A DNA stretch of 64,000 bases from Allorhizobium ampelinum S4. GTDB taxonomy: Bacteria; Pseudomonadota; Alphaproteobacteria; Rhizobiales; Rhizobiaceae. The notes beneath the pieces were generated by a model, which saw nothing but the letters and a program-made list of their open reading frames with translations, was not told the origin of the DNA and made no database searches. The position numbers and the translations under genes were made by a program. Location of the stretch: the NCBI RefSeq assembly GCF_000016285.1, contig NC_011986.1, positions 1 through 64,000 on the forward strand. The letters run 5' to 3'. Below are positions 16,261 through 24,714 of the stretch, piece after piece (the first letter of the stretch is position 1; every line of letters begins with the position of its first letter).

Positions 16261-17289
16261 TTAACGTGGCACGCTGTTACTGCTGATGCTTTTCTGCATC
16301 GCGTCCGCGCTTGCATTTCGAATATTTTCCCGCATTCCCGCATGGGTACGTTCCCTTGCAGCCATCCCGATCCGACCGGCTGCGCCGGAAACACTGCGCG
16401 CTCCTGTGAGTGCAGCAGCGGGGGCACTGAAGCCCGTCAGGCCTCCGACGGTTCGCGCCACTTGGCCGATCCCGGCTGCGACACCCCCCGTAATCCCCTG
16501 AGCAAGTGTCTGTATGTTGAAAAGCACGAAGGCGCCGGCGGCACACAAAAGAAGGAAAGCTGCAACATCATCGAGTTGAAGCCTGCGTTGATCGGCCGCT
16601 GCAGCGACTTTCGTCAACTCTGGATCCATTGCGGAGATCAAGAACGCAGCAACCACGTAAACGAACAACGGAATAATCGCGTACATCAGCACACTTTGGA
16701 ACCATGCCATTCCGTAGCTTCGCGTAGGTTGAAACAACAAACATGCGATGAAAATGGGGGCGGTTCCTAGCAGCACCCACATCATGACCTTCGCAAGCAA
16801 AAGGATCGCAAGAGCGACGGCGATAAACACGCCGACGCCAAACATGATCAGAAAACCGACCATAGCCGGAAGAACAGAAAAATAACCGGCCTGTTCAGCA
16901 AAGGCCCCCGCCGCCTTGTTGGCCGTTTCCCAGATCATCGAAAGGCCGTTTGTCGGCTCTGTGATACCTGTATTGCTGACCGCGAGAATTGCCCGTCCCA
17001 CGTCTTCCGGTGTATCGCTCAGCCAGGCGTAGAAGAACGTGTTGAAGTTACCCCATGAGTTTATGAAAGCAACGATCAGCGTCATTCTGACTACGCGGCT
17101 GATCACCTCCCCAACGCTGACACGCGCAGTTCCCATGATCAGTTGAAGACCGTAATAGGCGACGTAGGCAATCAAAAGCACGGTTAGAAGCGGCGTTACT
17201 TCGCTCGCAACAACCCCATAGGCGCTTTGCGTAAAGCTAGCGCCCGTCTGTTCGATCCGATCCAAAAGCCCACCGAGGAAATCCTCCAT
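16261..17289 (-). CDS. virB6: VirB6/TrbL polytopic channel protein
   Basis: This 342-aa protein has five or six hydrophobic segments (about residues 25-50, 60-80, 140-175, 180-225 and 240-265). It ends in a hydrophilic, Ala/Arg-rich tail. The central KVMMWVLLGTAPIFIACLLF is the typical TrbL/VirB6 region. It forms the inner-membrane path for the substrate. Order and length fit VirB6. Confidence 0.92.
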   Translation of the reverse strand: MEDFLGGLLDRIEQTGASFTQSAYGVVASEVTPLLTVLLIAYVAYYGLQLIMGTARVSVGEVISRVVRMTLIVAFINSWGNFNTFFYAWLSDTPEDVGRAILAVSNTGITEPTNGLSMIWETANKAAGAFAEQAGYFSVLPAMVGFLIMFGVGVFIAVALAILLLAKVMMWVLLGTAPIFIACLLFQPTRSYGMAWFQSVLMYAIIPLFVYVVAAFLISAMDPELTKVAAAADQRRLQLDDVAAFLLLCAAGAFVLFNIQTLAQGITGGVAAGIGQVARTVGGLTGFSAPAAALTGARSVSGAAGRIGMAARERTHAGMRENIRNASADAMQKSISSNSVPR

Positions 17290-17301
17290 CGCCCAACATC
17301 C

Positions 17302-17529
17302 TTATTCAGTTGCTATTGTGCCGATGGCCGCCAGAGCGGCGGATGGTTCGCCATTGACGCTTGTCATTGGACCACAGTCGTGACGTGGATCCTCAGCATA
17401 AGACGTCATATTGGCGGGCCGTTTGCATGGTGCCGTTTTCTCTTTCGCGGCCGTGCCACAGCCCGCAAGCCCGGCTGTAAAGGTCGCGACTAGAAGCACC
17501 GTTCCCGCTATCTCGAATGCCTTAATCAC
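17302..17529 (-). CDS. VirB7-like small lipoprotein (or entry-exclusion protein)
   Basis: This 75-aa protein starts at GTG 17529 and overlaps the 3' end of virB5 by 8 nt. Its lipobox TAGLAGC places the lipidated Cys at about residue 24. The remaining 50 residues contain two further Cys. It sits between virB5 and virB6, where rhizobial systems carry the VirB7 lipoprotein or an Eex lipoprotein. The sequence alone cannot distinguish these. Confidence 0.72.
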   Translation of the reverse strand: MIKAFEIAGTVLLVATFTAGLAGCGTAAKEKTAPCKRPANMTSYAEDPRHDCGPMTSVNGEPSAALAAIGTIATE

Positions 17530-18220
17530 CGTAGGTCATCGCCTTCTTCGAGTTCGACATATCGACAAGACGTTGCTGGTTTTGAGCATTGAGCGACTGG
17601 ACTGTGCCATTCATGACGCCGATCATTTCGTTTAGCACCAGCCCGGATTGGACCTGAAGCTGCGTATTCTGATCGATCGAGCCCTTGATATCCTCAGCCT
17701 TGCCAATCTGCTGACCTGCTTGCTGGAAGGATTGGGTACGCTGTTGTACCGCCTGGTTTGAACCGGTCACCAAAGCCGCAACGCCGAGAACCGTGTTCAT
17801 CACCTCCTCATAGGACTTGTCGCCTGAGAATGTGCTATCGGCCTTTCCCGACAGGTTTTTCACCAACTGCAGCCCGTTGATAAAGGTGGAGGCGATTTTG
17901 CCGATATCGCCCCCCATGTTCCCGAAATTCGGTACGCCACCGCTCATCAAGCTGTCGAAGGACGGCATCTGGGAGACACTGAAGCCATTGCCGATAGCAA
18001 GGTTCTGCATAGGGCTTTGCACGCTTCCACGGTCACCCGTTACGGCCTTAAGTGTTTCTTCGACGGTCTTAAGAACCTCCTTGTTGGTATCGAGGATGTC
18101 GGTCGTTGTTTTCGATGTTTCCTGAGCAACCTTCAGGTTAGCATTGTCGATTGTGGGGACCTGAGCGTACGCTGTCGAAGCTAGAGCCAGCGAAAACGCC
18201 GTTGCGATCGTCTTTTTCAT
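17522..18220 (-). CDS. virB5: VirB5 minor pilin
   Basis: This 232-aa exported protein has a signal peptide cleaved after AYA. The mature N-terminus QVPTIDNANLKVAQ is characteristic of VirB5/TrwJ, and the long helical body is rich in Gln and Asn. It is the pilus-tip adhesin. An internal segment around residues 60-130 is Gly/Ser/Met-rich and less typical. It directly follows the transglycosylase gene. Confidence 0.88.
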   Translation of the reverse strand: MKKTIATAFSLALASTAYAQVPTIDNANLKVAQETSKTTTDILDTNKEVLKTVEETLKAVTGDRGSVQSPMQNLAIGNGFSVSQMPSFDSLMSGGVPNFGNMGGDIGKIASTFINGLQLVKNLSGKADSTFSGDKSYEEVMNTVLGVAALVTGSNQAVQQRTQSFQQAGQQIGKAEDIKGSIDQNTQLQVQSGLVLNEMIGVMNGTVQSLNAQNQQRLVDMSNSKKAMTYGD

Positions 18221-18232
18221 GGCAGTTCTCCT

Positions 18233-19321
18233 TTATTGTGTACTCAACATCAGTTTCATTTCGGACGCCCGTTCCCTCTTCTGGACGCAAGCTTGTTCCT
18301 TCTCGTTCCACTCCACGTTCAGCGCCGGGTCACAGAGCTTCACCGTTTCGGGGTCTTTATCGTCGTTTTTCTTCACCGAGCTCGTGCGAGACGAGCCGGA
18401 TCTTTCACCGAGATCCAGCGCGTTCTTCGAGTTCATGAGTTCAGCCATTGTCGCTCCAAGACGAATGACCTGATTCATCATTTCGAGATTCGCGTTTCGA
18501 GCCCCTGAGTTCTGGTCCCAGCTGTCTTGGATCGTGCCCGTCTGCATCTGCCCGAGCTGCTGCAACCACGAACTGACATTGCCACTGCTTTCCGTGATGG
18601 ACTGGCTCGTCGCCATAGCGTTCATCGAGCTGTCACGAGCACCCGAGAAGGCTGTGCTGCCTCCTCCATAGTTCATCGGAATGTTTGAGGTATCCGACCC
18701 GCCAAACTGCGGCATCCATTGTTTCGTGATGCTCGCGACATAGCCTTGGGTTTCTTTGAATGGTGGGATGCCGCCATACTTCTGCACGTTGCCAGGGCCA
18801 GCATTGTAAGCGGCCAGAGCGAGGTTCGTATTCCCGTTGAAACGCTTCAGCTGTTGCTTGAGATACCGCGCGCCGCCCCGAAGGTTGTCTTCAATGTTGT
18901 TTGGGTCAACGCCGAGGTCCTTTGCGGTTCCTGGCATAAGCTGCGATAGACCCGTCGCGCCTACCGGTGATTTTGCGCAGGGGTTGAAGCGGCTCTCTTG
19001 ATAGACAAGAGACATGAACAGCGTTTCGTCTACGCCCTCTTCCTGGGCAACGCGCTTTACGAGGCCGACGATCTCCGGATTAGCTTGCGCGGCAGACGGC
19101 GCGTCGCCTCCCTTGCCTTTTTTGTACATCGAGCAAGTGACGCTGGTGCTGACAGTATGGCGTTTCTTGTCTGTTTCCTTGATGTCGTCGGTTGTTTTCT
19201 CCCTCACCGTGTCGTCCGCCGTTAGTGCGGCGTCGGTGATTGGAACCTGCGTAAAGGCTGCGCTTGGAGCGCCAATCGACATGGCTGTAGCAAGCAGCAC
19301 CAGAGTGGGACTTTTCCTCAT
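18233..19321 (-). CDS. Lytic transglycosylase with VirB5-like N-terminus
   Basis: This 362-aa exported protein has a signal peptide (about residues 1-24). Next comes VPITDAALTADDTV, which resembles a mature VirB5 start, and then an SLT domain (about 85-210). The catalytic Glu is in LVYQESRFNP, followed by GATGLSQLMPGTA and ALAAYNAGPGNVQKYGG. The Met/Asn-rich C-terminal 140 residues are of unknown fold. It is a second peptidoglycan hydrolase in the same operon as VirB1. Its start overlaps the virB4 stop. Whether it replaces or supplements VirB1 is not known. Confidence 0.85.
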   Translation of the reverse strand: MRKSPTLVLLATAMSIGAPSAAFTQVPITDAALTADDTVREKTTDDIKETDKKRHTVSTSVTCSMYKKGKGGDAPSAAQANPEIVGLVKRVAQEEGVDETLFMSLVYQESRFNPCAKSPVGATGLSQLMPGTAKDLGVDPNNIEDNLRGGARYLKQQLKRFNGNTNLALAAYNAGPGNVQKYGGIPPFKETQGYVASITKQWMPQFGGSDTSNIPMNYGGGSTAFSGARDSSMNAMATSQSITESSGNVSSWLQQLGQMQTGTIQDSWDQNSGARNANLEMMNQVIRLGATMAELMNSKNALDLGERSGSSRTSSVKKNDDKDPETVKLCDPALNVEWNEKEQACVQKRERASEMKLMLSTQ

Positions 19322-21777
19322 TCAGCATTCTCCCATCCGCAAAATTTAGCCAACCAGTTTTCCGGCTCGTCTCCATATTGTTCGCGGAGTGCGGCGCACT
19401 CCTCGATCGTCTCCTTACGCCCGGACAGGACCTTGACGAGATCGGGCATGCTCGAAAGGTCGAGCCGGGCGATGACTGAGTCATTGCCGTGCTTGATCAG
19501 GAAGGTTCGCTTTTCGGGCGGGGTGTTCTTGATGAAGTTGTATTCCTTCACCGTGAGACCGAAGCGCTTGATGTAGCTCTCTTCGTCTGCACGCGGGTTC
19601 GGGAAATGAATGTTCGTGGAAGACTGCTCAATGAGCGTGTGAGAGACCTTCGACTTTGCAATGTCGGCGGCCGATTGAGTGCCAAAGCCCACGATGCCGT
19701 TGAGCTTACGAATGGTCTTCATTTTGTCGACAATGAACGCGCTGAAAGTTTCATCGAGGAGCAGCTGCCAGCCTTCGTCCATGAAGAACATGACCGGATT
19801 GCCATCCAGCAGTTCATCAAGCCGATGGTAGAGATACATGAGGGCGGGCGTCCGCAGTTCTTCGTTCCCAAGAATACTGGTCATGTCAAAGCCGAACACC
19901 GTCCGGCCAGAGAAGGACAGCACATCGTGTGGAGCGTTAAAGAGCCAAGCCTTTTCGCCCTCGGTCCAAGGACGAAGTCGAGAATAGAGGTCATTGGCAT
20001 CAGCACGGGCACGGCCCATAAGCAGGTTGCCAAGGTTGGTGAGGTTTCGCTGTTGTGCCGGTTCTTCCATGAGGCGGACCACAGCGCGCTCTATGATATC
20101 TTCATCTTCCTGGGTGAAGTCGCGGCGATCACGTCCACCGAGCATCGCCTTGAGAAGGCGCTGAAGAAATTCTCTGTTTGGTCCCGTGTTCTCCAACTGG
20201 AGCGGATTGAATCCAGTTGGTGTACCCGGGGAAAGGATCTCGTAAGATCCGCCGATGGCTCGAACGAAGATTTCGGCTCCGCGGTCCTTATCAAAAAAGA
20301 CGGCGCGGGGTGTTGGGGAAACTCGCATGGCCTGCGCGAGCAGGAAACTCAAACCGACAGTTTTACCCGAGCCGGTCGGTCCTGTGACGGTAAAATGCCC
20401 GATATCGCGGCGGTGGAAATTGAACCAGTAGGGCGTCTGCGATGTCGTCTCAAGGATCGTGATGGGAAGGCCCCAATGCGTACGTTCCGCCTGACCACTG
20501 GCGAAATTGTGCATTGATGACAGGCCCGAGAAGTTCGAGCTGGAGAGCATCGCCTTTCTAGCAATATAGGAATGGTTACCGGGCAACTGCGCCCAAAACG
20601 CTGCCTCAAGATTGAGATCTTCACGCAGCCAGTTGATATTCATGTCCGTGAGGCATGCACCAAGTTCCGAAACGCAGCGGCTCAAGCCTTCGAGGTCCCG
20701 GGAAATGCAAAGTAGCGAAAAATGGTGGAAGCCAAACACGGCTTCCTGATTCAGCATACTGTCGAGAGCAAAATTGATGTCAGATTCTACAGACGTCCCA
20801 GCTTCATCCGAGGCACGGATTTGCCTCTGAAGGCGCGTTATGCGCTCCTGCGCAATTGGCTTGTCTGCAAGGGTAAATGACTGCGTCAGGATGAACTCAT
20901 GGTTCACCTGTAACAGTCCGTCCAACATGCCAGGTCCAGTGAAAGGAGGGTATTCCTTGATGGACAGCAGTGCGCCATACCGCGAATCTTCGTCCACGGC
21001 GGCTTGCGCGTGAAAGGCGCGCTTGGCGAAGTGGAGACGAGATGTTCCAATGAAGTTGCGAATGCCCATGCGCGGCAGTCGCATCTTTCGAGACACACTC
21101 CCCGTGAGGATAGAATTGAAGAATTCGCAGGGCTCGGAATACGGTTCGCCCTTGGTCTCTTCCTCCTGCCCCTCGATCTTTGCAATATCATCGGACTTCT
21201 TCCGATAGGTTATGCCGAGCGAGCGGGCTCCATATTTACTCAGTTCACGGACGATATTCCCGATCAGTTCCTCTAGGTCCGTTACCTCTTCGCGCGTGGC
21301 TTGTGTTTTGGCGTCCTTGTTGGACTGCGTAAAAATCCGCTTGAGAGAGTCGCCAACACCAAGCGCGCCGCGCATGCCCGAACGGACAATCGTCAAGTAG
21401 ATCTCGTTGGTGAACATGCGCTTCTTGCGAAGCTGACCCATGTATCGCGTATTCAGGATGTCGCAGAATGATTGATCAAACGTTCCGCCGATCTCGGTCT
21501 CGACCTCGCGACGGATCACGGTTGACCATAGGGAAAACCGGCTTGAGCCGAGCGCGCGTATCATCGTGTTCTGGACGACTGATCGCATATTCAATTCGGC
21601 CTGGTCTTCGGTCTGGAAAAACAAGCCGTCGAGCTTGATGACACTGGCGAGTGATCCATTCTCGAGACCTATCACCGTGTCCGAGACATGCCGCATGTAG
21701 GGAATATGAACGGACATAGGCCGCTCGTTTCCGGCGACCTTCCCAAATCCTAGCTCTTCTTTGATGACTTTCAGCAT
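19318..21777 (-). CDS. virB4: VirB4 ATPase
   Basis: This 819-aa ATPase is the largest channel motor and drives pilin extraction and transfer. Walker A is TGPTGSGKTVGLSFLLA at about residue 444. VMFFMDEGWQLL is the Walker B region, and FGTQSAADIAKS is the conserved motif after it. The ATG at 21777 lies 2 nt beyond the virB3 stop and is preferred over an upstream in-frame codon at 21807 inside virB3. The length fits VirB4. Confidence 0.95.
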   Translation of the reverse strand: MLKVIKEELGFGKVAGNERPMSVHIPYMRHVSDTVIGLENGSLASVIKLDGLFFQTEDQAELNMRSVVQNTMIRALGSSRFSLWSTVIRREVETEIGGTFDQSFCDILNTRYMGQLRKKRMFTNEIYLTIVRSGMRGALGVGDSLKRIFTQSNKDAKTQATREEVTDLEELIGNIVRELSKYGARSLGITYRKKSDDIAKIEGQEEETKGEPYSEPCEFFNSILTGSVSRKMRLPRMGIRNFIGTSRLHFAKRAFHAQAAVDEDSRYGALLSIKEYPPFTGPGMLDGLLQVNHEFILTQSFTLADKPIAQERITRLQRQIRASDEAGTSVESDINFALDSMLNQEAVFGFHHFSLLCISRDLEGLSRCVSELGACLTDMNINWLREDLNLEAAFWAQLPGNHSYIARKAMLSSSNFSGLSSMHNFASGQAERTHWGLPITILETTSQTPYWFNFHRRDIGHFTVTGPTGSGKTVGLSFLLAQAMRVSPTPRAVFFDKDRGAEIFVRAIGGSYEILSPGTPTGFNPLQLENTGPNREFLQRLLKAMLGGRDRRDFTQEDEDIIERAVVRLMEEPAQQRNLTNLGNLLMGRARADANDLYSRLRPWTEGEKAWLFNAPHDVLSFSGRTVFGFDMTSILGNEELRTPALMYLYHRLDELLDGNPVMFFMDEGWQLLLDETFSAFIVDKMKTIRKLNGIVGFGTQSAADIAKSKVSHTLIEQSSTNIHFPNPRADEESYIKRFGLTVKEYNFIKNTPPEKRTFLIKHGNDSVIARLDLSSMPDLVKVLSGRKETIEECAALREQYGDEPENWLAKFCGWENAE

Positions 21778-21779
21778 GA

Positions 21780-22079
21780 TTATGGTCCGTACGAGTTGGT
21801 GCCCCAAAAGCGCTTATTGGGAGTGCGGGGTGTCTTGCGTGACGAAACCTGAAGCACGTCGAGAATTTTCGCGTCCCATGTGCAAAGCGAGAAAAGGACG
21901 AGATAGCCCACAGGCGCGAGCAGAAGTGCCGCGAGATGGTTCGACGCAAGCCATCCGATGATGGTGAGGCCGATGATCAGCACCACCGCCATGTATGGCA
22001 CGCCCCATAGGGTTGGTGATCGGGTCAGACCGATCACCAAAGGCGTGAGCGCCGGCTTCTCATCCGAGAACTCGCTCAA
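21780..22079 (-). CDS. virB3: VirB3 inner-membrane protein
   Basis: This 99-aa protein has a hydrophobic core (about residues 28-66) and the family feature LTRSPTLWGVPYMAVVLI. It starts at a TTG directly after the virB2 stop (TAAGTTG); no ATG is available nearby. It ends 2 nt before virB4, with which VirB3 normally works or is fused. Confidence 0.88.
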   Translation of the reverse strand: MSEFSDEKPALTPLVIGLTRSPTLWGVPYMAVVLIIGLTIIGWLASNHLAALLLAPVGYLVLFSLCTWDAKILDVLQVSSRKTPRTPNKRFWGTNSYGP

Positions 22080-22080
22080 C

Positions 22081-22431
22081 TTACTGCCCGCCCACCGAAG
22101 AAATCATCTGATCAACAATGGCCGGAGCGCCGAAGACGAGGCCGATACCAATAACGACCGCGCCGGCTGTAAACCAAGACAAACGACCGGCAAATGCCAT
22201 GAAGCCCAGGGCGATAACGGCAATGATCGCCAACAACCGGCCAAATGGGCCAGTGATGAAATCCACGATCATCTGCACGGCGGTCTGGATAGGGCCGAAA
22301 GCACCACTGCCTCCGCCGCCTGCCCCTTGGGCAAACGCCAACTCCGCGCCGACGATCTGCACCGCCGCGACCACGCCAAGAAGCGCGATCATCTTAACCG
22401 CCTGGGATTGACCCAACTTCACCTTTTTCAT
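22081..22431 (-). CDS. virB2: VirB2 major pilin
   Basis: This 116-aa prepilin has a long signal peptide ending in AFAQ (about residue 35), a Gly/Ser-rich stretch and two hydrophobic helices (about 50-75 and 80-105). This is the usual TrbC/VirB2 pattern. It is processed and possibly cyclised or trimmed to form the conjugative pilus. Position two in the operon supports the call. Confidence 0.92.
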   Translation of the reverse strand: MKKVKLGQSQAVKMIALLGVVAAVQIVGAELAFAQGAGGGGSGAFGPIQTAVQMIVDFITGPFGRLLAIIAVIALGFMAFAGRLSWFTAGAVVIGIGLVFGAPAIVDQMISSVGGQ

Positions 22432-22443
22432 CTGACTCTCTCC

Positions 22444-23412
22444 TTAGAAGTGCATCACGCCACCGACAAACTTGCCGGTTTTCTCAACGGCAATTACCCC
22501 GCTACCGTTGGCCGTATTCGTCGCCGCTGCCTCACGGACGACATTTCCGGCCTTCCGCTTGCCCACAGGCATCGGAAGACCAAGCTGAAAATTGAGGACT
22601 TTTGCTACGTACCCGACCGTCTCCTGAAAGGGCGGAACGCCGCCATATTCGTAGATCCGGTTCTCGCCGCTGTTGTATGCAGCGGCTACGAGCAGAGGAT
22701 TTTGAAACTCATCGAGCAGAAACCGGAGATACTTGATGCCACCCTCGATGTTCTGCCGTGGATCGCAGATATCAACGACGCCGAACCTCGTTGCGGTATC
22801 GGGGATAAGCTGCATGGGGCCACGAGCTCCTTTGGGAGAGTTGCGAACCACGTCAAACCTGCTTTCGGCCCAAGTGATTGCCACAGCAAACCCCTCATCA
22901 ACCTGATGGCGGCGCGCGGTCTCTACAACCAAAGCTTTGATCTCGTCCGGCGTCATCGGAGATGCGCCACACTCTTTTGCCCCCATTACGGGCGAAGCTA
23001 ACACGTTTCCTGCGCCAATTTGGCTAAGTGAACCGGTCGCACGAGAAGCAGTCGGAGAGCCGCCTATTGATCCTGTCACATCCACATACGGCGTTTCTGT
23101 TGCGCCAATATTAGTATCTGGTGAAGCCGCAGTCTCGGTCGTGCTGTTTTGCTTGTTCGCGTCCTTCACTACGCCATCAGCGCCCAAGACAAATTCTTTC
23201 GCTGGAACAGCCTCGCCAGCCCATCTTTCAGCGAAATTGGTTGCAAGTGACGGTGATCCAGACGCTTCGCTTCCATTGTATGCGCTAGCTATTCTGGTAT
23301 TTTTTACAGCATCTTGGGCATATGCAAAGTTGGCCGACCACAGCGCGACGAGAGCTGTCCCCAAAAGGACGGTGGTGCCTGAAAAGCCTGCCATGCGAGC
23401 CCTGTTTTCCAT
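22444..23412 (-). CDS. virB1: VirB1 lytic transglycosylase
   Basis: This 322-aa protein has an N-terminal signal (about residues 1-33) and a low-complexity linker. The SLT domain at about 155-280 has the catalytic Glu in ITWAESRFDV, then GARGPMQLIPDTATRFGV and AAYNSGENRIYEYGG. It opens peptidoglycan for channel assembly. It is the first gene of the virB operon and is transcribed from the divergent region 23413-23569. Confidence 0.92.
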   Translation of the reverse strand: MENRARMAGFSGTTVLLGTALVALWSANFAYAQDAVKNTRIASAYNGSEASGSPSLATNFAERWAGEAVPAKEFVLGADGVVKDANKQNSTTETAASPDTNIGATETPYVDVTGSIGGSPTASRATGSLSQIGAGNVLASPVMGAKECGASPMTPDEIKALVVETARRHQVDEGFAVAITWAESRFDVVRNSPKGARGPMQLIPDTATRFGVVDICDPRQNIEGGIKYLRFLLDEFQNPLLVAAAYNSGENRIYEYGGVPPFQETVGYVAKVLNFQLGLPMPVGKRKAGNVVREAAATNTANGSGVIAVEKTGKFVGGVMHF

Positions 23413-23569
23413 CGTCTCCGCCTGCCAAACGGTGTTGTGATTAGGAAGAAAACCGATTAAGTTGATGCTTGTATGATACCGATTTGGCTCAGACTTACAA
23501 GTTTTTGTGCCAGTGTTAAACCCCCTTTCTCAAGGGAATCCGTTGTACCAAGATGGTTAGGGCTAGAAA
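23413..23569. promoter_or_regulatory. Divergent promoter region of virB and SNase-like operons
   Basis: This 157-bp region lies between virB1 (minus) and the exported SNase-like gene (plus). It contains CCGATTTGG (23479-23487, within TACCGATTTGGCT) and a related TACCAAGATGGTTA (23546-23559). These match the CCRANTTGG sites near the two XRE genes. No -10/-35 can be assigned confidently. Confidence 0.5.
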
Positions 23570-24178
23570 ATGATACGGACCATCATTACCGCACTCGCAG
23601 GTTGCGCAATGGCAACACAAGCTTTTGCCGCGCCGGCAATCAACAAGGATTACGTCAAGTCGCTCGCCGCCCCCGGTAAGACGGCTTTGGTGATCGAGTA
23701 TTATGACGGCAATGGGAAGGTCGTTGACCGGAAGGGCTATGCAACAGCCTCAGGGTTCAAGGCTGTATCCGGAACCGACTTCAAGATTGACGATAAGACG
23801 ACAGTACATCTGTACGGTCTCCAGCCGTGTAAGGGGGATCTGGTCAACCGGACCGAGGATTATGCGGGAACCTGTGATGACTATGCTCTTAAGCAGCTTC
23901 AGGTCATGTTGCAGAGCCCAAAGGTCGTTTTCTGCCGCGCTTTCGTCAGCGAGCAGGGGGCGACGATGCAGAATGCAACGTGCTACGGGTACTACAATTA
24001 CCCTGGTGCCATGGACTCGGTCGATAATTTCGAAGAGCAGCTTCTCTCTCTGGGCGCTCTTCGTCTCGCCAAGAAGCCTGATGGTTCGGTGGAGCGGCCT
24101 GATCTACAAGAAGCCGAGAAGCTCGGGAAAAAGGGCGACTTCGGCATGTGGGCTGATCCGCGGGTAAAGTCGCAATGA
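23570..24178 (+). CDS. Exported SNase-like protein 1
   Basis: This 202-aa protein has a signal peptide cleaved after AFA. The core resembles the staphylococcal-nuclease fold (KTTVHLYGLQPCKGD where nucleases have VRLxGIDAPE). The catalytic Arg and Asp positions read His and Gln, so nuclease activity is doubtful. Several Cys could form disulfides. Its stop overlaps the next start (ATGA). It is the first of three tandem paralogue-like genes divergent from virB. The role is unknown, probably periplasmic. Confidence 0.7.
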   Translation: MIRTIITALAGCAMATQAFAAPAINKDYVKSLAAPGKTALVIEYYDGNGKVVDRKGYATASGFKAVSGTDFKIDDKTTVHLYGLQPCKGDLVNRTEDYAGTCDDYALKQLQVMLQSPKVVFCRAFVSEQGATMQNATCYGYYNYPGAMDSVDNFEEQLLSLGALRLAKKPDGSVERPDLQEAEKLGKKGDFGMWADPRVKSQ

Positions 24179-24714
24179 GGCGGATAGCTCTTCTTATGGC
24201 GGCATTGATGCCTTCCTGGGCTATCGCAGCCCCGGAGGGCTATTTCGATTTAAAGCCAGACGGGATAACGCTCGAGACCGGAGACACATGGGTGTCCAAT
24301 GGAGAGCGGTTCCGTCTCTATGGCATACAGTCATGTTTGCGCGGCACCAACTATACCGATGCCCACGGTAATACTCGCGATTGCGGCGAGGCGTCCCTTG
24401 CTGTTCTTGCCGCGTATATCAAGGACACACAGCCGATTTGCGCACCAGTCGCTAAGGCAAACAACATTTCATATGTCATTTGTTACGCGACCGTTGGGAG
24501 CCAGCGGCTGGATCTAGGGCAGGTTCTCGTCAGCAGTGGGTACGCGTTTGCTGCATTGAAGAGCGACGGACTTCCATATCATGTCCCCTACTCTGTGGCC
24601 GAACAGATGGCCCAGCAGAAAAAGGCGGGTCTCTGGCAGTTCAAAGACGTCCAGCACCCGTCGATCACCCTCAGCCGAGAAGCCAATCAGCGCGCCAGGA
24701 AGGCGGAGCAATGA
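24175..24714 (+). CDS. Exported SNase-like protein 2
   Basis: This 179-aa protein has a signal peptide cleaved after AIA. GERFRLYGIQSCLRG aligns with the SNase active-site strand: the Arg is kept, but the Asp is Gln. LGQVLVSSGYAFAAL matches a later helix of the fold. It is translationally coupled on both sides (ATGA). It is probably a non-catalytic SNase-like domain. Confidence 0.7.
   Translation: MRRIALLMAALMPSWAIAAPEGYFDLKPDGITLETGDTWVSNGERFRLYGIQSCLRGTNYTDAHGNTRDCGEASLAVLAAYIKDTQPICAPVAKANNISYVICYATVGSQRLDLGQVLVSSGYAFAALKSDGLPYHVPYSVAEQMAQQKKAGLWQFKDVQHPSITLSREANQRARKAEQ

Noticed and set aside
16236..16780. Several short frames opposite or within virB6
   Set aside because: They overlap a well-supported VirB6 gene and show only its shadow composition.
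23015..23023. CCAATTTGG inside virB1 as a functional operator
   Set aside because: It lies in coding sequence about 390 bp from the start. A chance match is as likely, so it is not counted with the intergenic sites.
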